Of a DNA stretch of 64,000 nucleotides, positions 56,186 through 64,000 are shown piece after piece. The DNA is taken from NCBI GenBank assembly GCA_024195265.1, contig JAJLRJ010000003.1, positions 28,572,658 through 28,636,657 of the forward strand. The letters run 5' to 3'. The position numbers were made by a program, and so were the translations under genes. This stretch comes from Dendrophyllia cribrosa. Lineage: Eukaryota > Cnidaria > Anthozoa > Scleractinia > Dendrophylliidae. A model generated the notes under the pieces. It ran no database searches and was not told the origin of the DNA. It saw nothing but the letters and a program-made list of their open reading frames with translations. Numbering within the stretch: position 1 is the stretch's first letter; each line of letters opens with the position of its first letter.

Positions 56186-58840
56186 TTACTTCTCGAAATC
56201 AAATGTCACGTTATCTCCAATCAGCAGAAAAGGCGCCCACTGCCCTACTTTGGAAAATCCATTTGCTCTCATCCATTTCATGGCCTGGTGAAGTGATTCA
56301 CAGGCACTTTCCCCACGAACAAGGTGCTTGTAGAAACGACTCATGAACTGCTTTGTTGCACCGTCTTCTATGGCCCATAGGGCCACCAACACGGAACGTG
56401 CACCAGATCCTAAGAACGCTCGAGCAATTCCAACAACTCCCTCCCCTCTGATCTGTCCACGTGCACTGTGGCAACAGCTGAGGACTACCAGTTTGGCTCG
56501 CAGTTGAACCTGTGAAATGTCAGCCATTGTCAATAAATAGTCTTCTTCTTGTGGAGTTCTGTTAATGGAAGGTGGAGGGGCAAGAACGATTTCTCCTCTT
56601 TCGGCATCACCATGAGCAGCGAAATGTATTAGACTCCCTGAATTAATGATTTGGAGAACCGCCTGCTTAGTTGCTTGCTTTCCCAACAGAGGCTGAACTC
56701 CAAGCAGTCGTCCAACCATCTTTGCTTCCTTTCTTGCAAAAGGCAGTGCTGATATCTTCTCAGGACGTCCCTTATAAAGCACGTGACCGACAACAGGGTC
56801 ACCCACTATCAGTGTACCAGTCTGACTGTGATAGTCTGCTGGACTGTCCTGGATAAGCTTCAGAATCGTCAAAGAAGGAACGATGCGGATTCTAAAAGTC
56901 TCCGAAATATACTTATCACTTTCATTCGTTAACGCCGCAAATGGAACTTGGAACAAGAAACGGTCAGGAACAATGATGACTTCAGGCTCGTCCAATAGAT
57001 CAACAACAGGAGCAATGATCATGTTGTAGCAATCATTAAGAGTCAAGTCAAGTTGTTGGTTCTCGTCTTCCTCCTCTTCTACAAGGCGTAGTGCTGCGAG
57101 GCTATCTTCCTGAAATGATTTAGGCGTTGCGTGGATAACGTTCAAAGGAAACCAGGATCGATCTTCGCACTGCTCTTGAGCTAAGACGTGCAACTTTCTA
57201 AAGTTTTCGCTAGCAAATACTTCGTTCACAGTTCTTACCGATGCGTTGTTAAACAAACCGTTATTGACGTTCATTTCTCGCAGACGTATTGGTTTGTTTG
57301 CATGAAGGATCCACAAATATATCATTTGTCCATAATAGGAAATGTATAGACAAATGCAGTTTCGTTCAATTTTCATCAACTTTTCAATATCAACCGATGT
57401 CTGTGTATTGGCTGATATTTTTTTTTCCACGAAGTACTGCGATGACATTAAGTCTACCAGTGCTCTTGCCCGTCCAAGCTCTGAAGCGTAAAGAGCCTTA
57501 TCAGGATTTTCAATAGCACAAAACAGTCTACTGAGCATCTGGTAGGAATTAACATACACGTCAAAAAGAGATATCTTAAGTTGGTCATTATCTTTTAGGG
57601 AACTTCGCATACCCTCAAACTTATTAATGCTGGCAAAGAGATGGGATTTAGCTTCTTGTATGTTTCCTTCCAGTAGCATTAGATGTGAAAGGCTAGCGCG
57701 GTTTCTTATCTCAATTGCAATGGCTTTTGTGTCTTCACTCATCGCAATTGATTTTTCGAGATATTCTTTGGCCTTGCCATAGTCACCGAGAGACCGGAAC
57801 AAACATCCCAGGTTTCCATAATCTGTTGCTTCTCCGTATAGGTCGCCAACTTGTATTCTAATCGCAAGTGCTTTTTCGTGATATTCTTTGGCCTTGGCAT
57901 AGTCACCGAGAGACTGGAACACAGTTCCCAGATTTCCGTAAACTGATGCTTCTCCTTTGAGGTCACCAATTTCTGTTTTGATTGCAAGTGCTTTTTCCAA
58001 ATATTCTTTGGCCTTGCCATAGTCACCGAGAGACTGAAACAAAATTCCTAGGTTTCCATAATCTGTTGCTTCTCCGTTGAGGTCGCCAACTTGTATTCTA
58101 ATCGCAAGTGCTTTTTCGTGATATTCTTTGGCTTTTGCATAGTCACCAAGAGACTGGAACACAGTTCCCAAGTTTCCGTAATCTATTGCTTCTCCGTTTT
58201 GGTCACCAATATCTATGCAAATCGCAAGTGATTTTTCGAGATATTCTTTGGCCTTGCCATAGTCACCGAGAGACTGGAATACCTTTCCCAGGTTTCCGTA
58301 AACTGGTCCTACTACGTTTAGGTCGCCAATTTCTATGCTAATCGCAAGTAATTTTTCGAGATATTCTTTAGCCTTGGCATGGTCACCGAGAGAAAAAAAC
58401 ACTGATCCTAGGGCGCTGTAACAAGGTGCCAGTCCTTGCCTTTGCCCAGTTTCCACTATGATACTAAGTGCTTCCTTGTAAAGCGTCTGTGCCTCTTTAT
58501 GTTTACTTTGACATTGATGCAGTTGCGCCATTACAAAGGCTACATTTCCTTCTTTGACTCTTTCACCACTTTTGCGATGTAAAACCAAAATCTTTTTCCC
58601 GCATTTTATCGCACTTGTGTAATCATTGATAAGATGGCACCCATTAAATATTTTATAATATACTGCTGTGATCATTAATCTGACTAATTCGTGTTCTTTT
58701 TCCAGAGCTTTGTTGTTGAGAAAAATCAAGCATTCCTTGCATAACTCGATGCCTTTTTTAACACGATTGGTGCTGATAAGGAAACTGGCAACAGGCAAGG
58801 CAATACCAATGACTTGTAGAATTTCTTCTATCTTGTCCAT
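56186..58840 (-). CDS. TPR-CHAT protein (caspase-like CHAT domain), single exon
   Basis: 884 codons, ATG at 58840 in a good context, intact. Residues 1-90 are helical and unassigned. About 95-385 form at least seven TPR units with a near-uniform 40-residue period (consensus YGNLGxVFQSLGDYAKAKEY, then LEKALAI..EIGDL), followed by a helical linker (to about 480). The C-terminal third is a CHAT domain (HTA/separase-caspase clan CD): His743 in HFAAHG and Cys790 in VLSCCHS are the predicted catalytic pair, and the end has VLVALWAIEDGAT and WAPFLLIGD, typical of CHAT. Bacterial TPR-CHAT proteins act as proteases in immunity and cell death; cnidarians have many copies, often TTC28-like by annotation. 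The substrate and trigger are unknown. The near-identical repeat units suggest recent internal duplication. Confidence 0.9.
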   Translation of the reverse strand: MDKIEEILQVIGIALPVASFLISTNRVKKGIELCKECLIFLNNKALEKEHELVRLMITAVYYKIFNGCHLINDYTSAIKCGKKILVLHRKSGERVKEGNVAFVMAQLHQCQSKHKEAQTLYKEALSIIVETGQRQGLAPCYSALGSVFFSLGDHAKAKEYLEKLLAISIEIGDLNVVGPVYGNLGKVFQSLGDYGKAKEYLEKSLAICIDIGDQNGEAIDYGNLGTVFQSLGDYAKAKEYHEKALAIRIQVGDLNGEATDYGNLGILFQSLGDYGKAKEYLEKALAIKTEIGDLKGEASVYGNLGTVFQSLGDYAKAKEYHEKALAIRIQVGDLYGEATDYGNLGCLFRSLGDYGKAKEYLEKSIAMSEDTKAIAIEIRNRASLSHLMLLEGNIQEAKSHLFASINKFEGMRSSLKDNDQLKISLFDVYVNSYQMLSRLFCAIENPDKALYASELGRARALVDLMSSQYFVEKKISANTQTSVDIEKLMKIERNCICLYISYYGQMIYLWILHANKPIRLREMNVNNGLFNNASVRTVNEVFASENFRKLHVLAQEQCEDRSWFPLNVIHATPKSFQEDSLAALRLVEEEEDENQQLDLTLNDCYNMIIAPVVDLLDEPEVIIVPDRFLFQVPFAALTNESDKYISETFRIRIVPSLTILKLIQDSPADYHSQTGTLIVGDPVVGHVLYKGRPEKISALPFARKEAKMVGRLLGVQPLLGKQATKQAVLQIINSGSLIHFAAHGDAERGEIVLAPPPSINRTPQEEDYLLTMADISQVQLRAKLVVLSCCHSARGQIRGEGVVGIARAFLGSGARSVLVALWAIEDGATKQFMSRFYKHLVRGESACESLHQAMKWMRANGFSKVGQWAPFLLIGDNVTFDFEK

Positions 58841-59923
58841 GACAGTTATTTCTAGAGTCCGTGAGGATAAAATAAAAACATGTAAGTTGGATAGTATGTT
58901 TTTTTTTGAATACCCTTTAAAGGATAGGAAAGGTTAGTTCTTTATTTCATCTAACATTAAGAAAATTCAACATCACTAATGTGTTAGAACATGGCCATAC
59001 ACACCCACTCGGCAAAACAGCGCCAGAATCCCGATGCTCTATATTCAATAAACTGTCTCAAATTTGTTAACATAGCTTGGGCTTTAAAGCACCAGCAAAT
59101 TGTAGGGTAAAATTATTTTTGCGGCGAGTTTATGTTAGGTGAAATTATAAAGAAAAAACCGCTGGTCTCGTTTTCCTGCTGTTTCCCTGCTTGGCGGTTG
59201 AAAGACGTTAATGGGTAGCAATAACGGCCTCTAGTTCTCAGGGAACTACTGAAAAGCAAAATAATACAACAGCTGCGAAGAAGCGGATACTAAACTTTGA
59301 TACCGTAAAAGCATTGCCATTTAACGCTTGGTATGAAAATAGAAGCAACATCGTAAATAACAAAAAGCAATGTGATTCCAAAGAATGAACTACAAGCGTT
59401 TGCGGTTTTTCTATTTTTTTTTTTTTTTGCAGCCTACGCGTATTAGAAAATTTGCGATATATTGATGACGGATGATCGTACGCCTTTTTTCGGAAATTGA
59501 CGAATACTGTTCAAATGCATTAAAGCCACTGCAAAAAGCACACAAACAGAACCTCTACTCGGAAATTATCTAAAAAGGAAGACAGGAATACACATCGTTA
59601 CGTAGTCTAAATAGTTTTTGTAGGCCCGGTGACTTTTAACTGCGTTGTTATGTGTGATTACAGGGAACCGCGGCTCACGATCAGACCGCGAAGTGGCAAA
59701 ATACAGTATAAGAATGTGTATGGAACTCGAGCCACCCCTGATTATTAAGCGAACGAAAAATGACAATAAGCAGCCATTTAAGTTACATACCACATCAAAC
59801 GTTGTCTTATGTTTTTCTTGACTGTCCTGCAGCCACTAAGCTGCACTTTAGCCTGTTTTTAATTTTTCATGTACTATAATACCACTATTCACGTAACTGG
59901 GGTGTTCGTAAGCCTGAGCTCCC
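58841..59923. other. Non-coding stretch, likely promoter of the TPR-CHAT gene and flank
   Basis: No gene. T-runs at about 58897-58905 and 59410-59428. No clear TATA element was identified. Confidence 0.45.
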
Positions 59924-59925
59924 TG

Positions 59926-60245
59926 TGTTGTGACTGTTTCAATCGCGTGACTTATGTAAGAAATTAATTATGTCATAATTACACGTGGCGAGAAAAATCA
60001 CCTTACGTGACCGAAGAGAGTGAAGAATAATTGAGAACCGAAAGGTGATGTTTTACTGATCGTGTATGGAAGAAGTTTTGATCATTGACACTGTTTAGAG
60101 TACGGATTATCGAAACGTTCGGTAAAATAGTTGAAGAACATCGAGTGTAGAACGAGTATTGACATTTAATCTAGCGAACAAGTGTAGAAATAAGTTACAG
60201 AATACAGATTCAAGAATAAACGTAACCGTCGATAAAATAACAACA
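59926..60245 (+). repeat. Probable 5' LTR of a second BEL element
   Basis: The right edge is set by CAACA directly before the primer-binding site. The left edge (TGTTGTGACTG at 59926, or TGTG at 59924) is a guess from the TG...CA rule; the 3' LTR lies outside the window, so the boundary cannot be tested. Confidence 0.4.
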
Positions 60246-60264
60246 TGGTCCTTCGAGAGCCGGA
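60246..60264 (+). promoter_or_regulatory. Primer-binding site of second BEL element
   Basis: TGGTCCTTCGAGAGCCGGA follows CAACA at once. TGG plus a tRNA-like 3'-end complement fits a retroelement PBS; it differs from the PBS of the first BEL copy. Confidence 0.6.
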
Positions 60265-60353
60265 TACGACAGAAACAAGATAAACGACTACAAAATCGCC
60301 GAAAAAACTGGATCACAAGCTGAGATTATACCCAAAGAAGTTTGTGGATCATC

Positions 60354-63300
60354 ATGAACGTTGATAAAGCGAAGAGACTTCGAACCGGGCAAAAGGCATT
60401 CGTGGAAAAAACGATAGAGAATGTGGAAGAAATTTTGACCGAACACCAAGGGAATTTGACACCGTTGAGAGAAAAGCTGATGGATTCGAAGTCTGTACTG
60501 AATGAAAAACTTGAAACCATAAAAAAGCTGGACGATGTGATACTGGAAAGCGCTAAAACAAGGGACGTCGAGAAGGAAATACAATATTCTGGTAAGTTTT
60601 GTGAGAGAGTTTACAGTATTTTAGCCAAAATTGACTTGAGTTTGGAGGACGCCAAAAATGGCGGACACGTGCAGACACCAGGGATTCAAGAAAACAACAA
60701 CGCCGGAAATACCGAAAGCGCCAAAGTTAAGCTACCGAAACTCGAACTCAAGTCATTTTCAGGCAATTATCAGGAATGGCAGAGTTTCTGGGACACATTT
60801 GAGTCCGCTGTTAACAGAAATACTGGCATTTCCCGTATCGAGAAATTCACCTATCTGAAGAGCTGTGTGACAAGCTCAGCGGAATCTGCAATTGCTGGAT
60901 AGCCCCTTACTGCAGATAATTATGAGATAGCCATTAACATTCTGAAAGACAGATTTGGCAACCCACAGTTGTTGATTTCTAACTATATGGATGCCTTATT
61001 GAAATTGCCAGCAGTTTATTCAGTATATGAAACAAAGAAAATCCGTGAATTGTATGACAAGATTGAGATCAACATTAGAAGTTGTTTGAATGCATTAGGC
61101 ATTAAATCAGAGTCCTTTGGAAATTTATTGGTTCCAATCATAATGGAAAAAATCCCCACTGAGTTGAGACTAATCATAAGCCGCAAGTTTGGCAGTGAAG
61201 CGACATGGAATCTTAATACCCTGTTGAATGCATTGAAAACTGAGTTGGAAGCAAGAGAAAGATGCAATGGAATGAAAACAAGTGGTCCAACAAATAATGC
61301 CCCGAAGTTTGAACAGTATAAAGGCAGAGGCAAACTTTCTGCATCTGCGCTTTATACAGGCAGTGAACAATATAGTCCACGGTGCATTTTTTGCAAGAAA
61401 GACCACCGGTCCATTAACTGTATGAACATTACTGAACCACACGCTAGAAGAGCTATACTAAGACGAAGTGGAAGGTGCTTTGTGTGTTTGAAAGCTGGGC
61501 ATATCGTTGCAAATTGTCAATCAAAGGCCAGATGCTTTAACTGCGAGGGCAAACATCATGTAGCGGTTTGTTAAAACCCCCAAGATATTCCCCAATCGAA
61601 GAATTCAGTGCCTGAAGTAGTACCGCCCAGCAGATCTGAGTCTTCCCAAGAGAAGAAAAGAGATGTAGGAACATCGACAATGCACATTGGTAGTAACAAC
61701 AACTCGGTGTTGTTGCAAACAGCTCAAGCCTTTGTTTGTAGACCAGATGACCAGGAGTTTGGATTGAACACGTATGTTATATTTGACTCTTGTAGCCAGA
61801 GATCTTATATAACCAGCAAGACACGTGAGCAGTTGAACCTGCCAACCATTGGCAAAGAAACCCTTCTGATCAAGACCTTTGGAGACAACTCAGCATCAGT
61901 CAAGGAATGTGATGTTGTACAATTGTGTTAGAACAATAGATGGAATGAGTATATATGTCACCGCTTACGTCGTGCCAGTAATATGCAGCCCAGTATGAAA
62001 CCAAGAAATACAAGGAACAGTAGAACATTACCCATACTTACAAGGGTTACCACTTGCATGTGGAGACACACACAGTAACACGGTTAGTGTCGATGTGCTC
62101 ATTGGAGCAGATCATTACTGGTCCTTCTTTACAGGAAGCATAATCAAAGGAGACCCCTCCGGGCCTGTTGCTCTTGAAACCAAGTTAGGTTGGGTACTGT
62201 CTGGACCAGCTGCATGTCCAGCCCCAGTTGAGTCATGCACTGTAAATTTGAGCTATACGCATGTTTTGAAGATAGAGTTGTCGTCAGACAAAAGTGATAT
62301 GAGGAATGATCTGCAAAAATTCTGGGATTTGGAAACTCTGGGCATAAAGGAAATGAAGCTTCAGTTTATGACAAGTTTTCAAATGACATAGGATTTACGG
62401 GAGAGAGATACCAGGTCAAGCTACCCTTCAAAGATAACCATCCCACGTTACCAGATAATTACACGGCTACATCACGTAGGCTGACAAATGTAATCAAGAA
62501 GCTTAGAAACCAACCGGAAATACTTAAACAGTATGATCGTGTGATTAAGGAGCAATTAGAAAGTGGTGTAGTTGAATCAGTAACACAAAAACAGATCCCA
62601 GAACCTGGAAATGTCCACTATCTGCCACACAGAGAAGTTGTGAGACTTGACAGAGATACAACAAAGATAAGAGTTGTATATGATGCCTCATCCAAAGTAT
62701 TTGGGCCAAGTCTGAATGACTGTCTGCATATTGGACCTTCACTGAACCCCCTGTTACTGGACATTCTGCTGAGATTCAGAGTGCATGAAGTTGCTGTAAC
62801 TGCAGACATTGAGAAAGCATTCCTGAACATTGAGATTAATTCTGAACACAGAGACTTTTTAAGATTTCTCTGGGTAGACGATGTCAACAAGGAAACCCCA
62901 GAAATTAAGTTACTTCGTTTTGCACGTGTGGTATTTGGCGTGAATTCTAGTCCTTTCATTCTAAACGCGACTATCAGACACCACATCAATACCTGCATGC
63001 CAGATAACAGCACATTTGCAAGGAATTTATTGAAGTCATTGTATGTTGATGACTATTTATCAGGAGCCAGTGATGTGAACGGTGCAGTTACTTTGTCCAA
63101 GGAAACCAAACTTTGTCTCAAGTCAGGAGGTTTCAATATGCGGAAGTGGAATAGCAATTCAGAAAGTCTCCTGAAATCCTTGGAACAAGATTCAGCCTTT
63201 CAGTGGAGACTTTACTAAGAGTAGTGTGGAAGGTGTTGAAGAGGAAGATGAGAGCTTCTCAAAATCGGTTTTCAAGCAGAGCACTGAGAATGAGCAGAAA

Positions 63301-64000
63301 GTTTTGGGAATGCTTTGGAACCACACCCAAGATAAACTGATTTATGATCTGATTAAGACCTTGGGGGATGTAGATGCTCAACCAGCAACAAAACGACTGA
63401 TCCTCAGTACTGCTTCAAGATTCTTTGACCCCTTGGGATTAATATCTCCTGTCATTCTGCCATTCAAGATCATGTTTCAGAAGTTGTGTAAGGCAGAGAG
63501 AGACTGGGACGAATTGGTTGATACTGAACTCAACCAACAATGGTTGTCATCCTTGTCGGATCTAAGACAGGCTGGAAGAGTGAGCTTCAACGGATGTTAT
63601 GCTAAAGGATTGAATGGAAGTGAAGTCAAATCTGTCCAATTACATTGTTTTGCAGACACGTCGGAGAAAGCATATGGAGCTGCTGTCTATATGAGGGTAG
63701 AATATGAGTCAAAGGTAGAGTGTCAGTTAGTAGCTTCAAAAACCAGAGTGGCTCCATTAGCCAAACAAAGCATCCCTCGTTTAGAGTTGTTGGCAAACCT
63801 TACTGCGTCCAGATTACTGAAGAGCGTGAGTCAAGCTTTAGAAGATGTTGTGAGAGTTGACGACAAATTCAACTGGACAGATTCCATGATTTCTTTGTGG
63901 TGGATCATAAACACTGAAAAGGAGTACAAGCAATTTGTTGAGAATCGCGTAAGTGAAATCAGAAGAAATGCACCATCTGCGCAATGGAAGTACTGCCCCA
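60354..64000 (+). pseudogene. Decayed BEL/Pao gag-pol, truncated by window end
   Basis: Begins at ATG 60354 with a gag like that of the first element, then DUF1759 ([23 protein letters not shown]), zinc knuckles ([27 protein letters not shown]), protease, RT ([30 protein letters not shown]) and RNase H ([13 protein letters not shown]). Broken by in-frame stops at 60900, 61572 and 61996 and by frameshifts near 61925, 62350 and 63205. The protease motif reads DSCSQ instead of DSGSQ, losing the conserved Gly. Integrase lies beyond the window. It belongs to the same superfamily as the 38.7-kb element but is clearly diverged from it and much older. Confidence 0.9.

Overview
This is eukaryotic, AT-rich, repeat-dense DNA with spliced genes. 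The gene families present (TPR-CHAT protein, membrane death-domain proteins, an alpha-kinase fragment, BEL/Pao and Penelope-like retroelements, a large multi-exon C2H2/RNase H-like gene) suggest an anthozoan cnidarian such as a stony coral or sea anemone. That placement is an inference from gene content, not a database result.

Left part (1-30 kb). Two paralogous minus-strand loci lie in the same orientation. Each encodes a membrane protein with a short extracellular region carrying a C-x-N-G-T-K-x-C motif, one transmembrane helix, a basic cytoplasmic stretch and a separately spliced death domain (locus A about 2.0-10.3 kb; locus B about 20.6-26.2 kb). In both loci the TM exon and the 257-nt death-domain exon join in the same phase, a second decayed death-domain exon follows, and a candidate 5' exon has a perfect GGGGAWTCCCC palindrome (NF-kappaB-like) 336-347 bp upstream of its splice donor. 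Between them sits an 8.1-kb DNA transposon (12146-20223) with about 0.7-kb terminal inverted repeats and TTAA on both sides. It carries a four-exon gene for a protein with a zinc-knuckle-like segment, an RNase H-like core and a C2H2 finger, interpreted as its transposase. A Penelope-like element and inverted tRNA-derived SINEs occupy the large intron of locus A. A THAP-bearing TIR element splits the decayed death-domain exon of locus B.

Middle part (27-38 kb). Mostly non-coding: two short TTAA-flanked MITEs, long inverted repeats, a LINE reverse-transcriptase remnant, and a 3.8-kb element with 9-bp target duplications and short TIRs (Mutator-like by structure).

Right part (38.7-64 kb). A BEL/Pao retrotransposon (38731-52200) has 245-bp LTRs that differ at one base and a 5-bp target duplication. 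Its pol frame is split by a nested 7.3-kb TIR element (41445-48728) that carries a 217-bp tandem array, candidate exons and TTAGGG-type repeats. Next come a fold-back repeat, a decayed alpha-kinase sequence (minus, 52.8-53.3 kb) and an apparently intact single-exon TPR-CHAT gene (minus, 56186-58840) with the His/Cys dyad. A second, strongly decayed BEL element starts near 59.9 kb and runs off the window.

The window therefore combines death-domain and CHAT genes of possible innate immune or cell-death function with nested selfish elements of several classes. Exon structures come from splice-site reading and phase matching; no RNA data were available.
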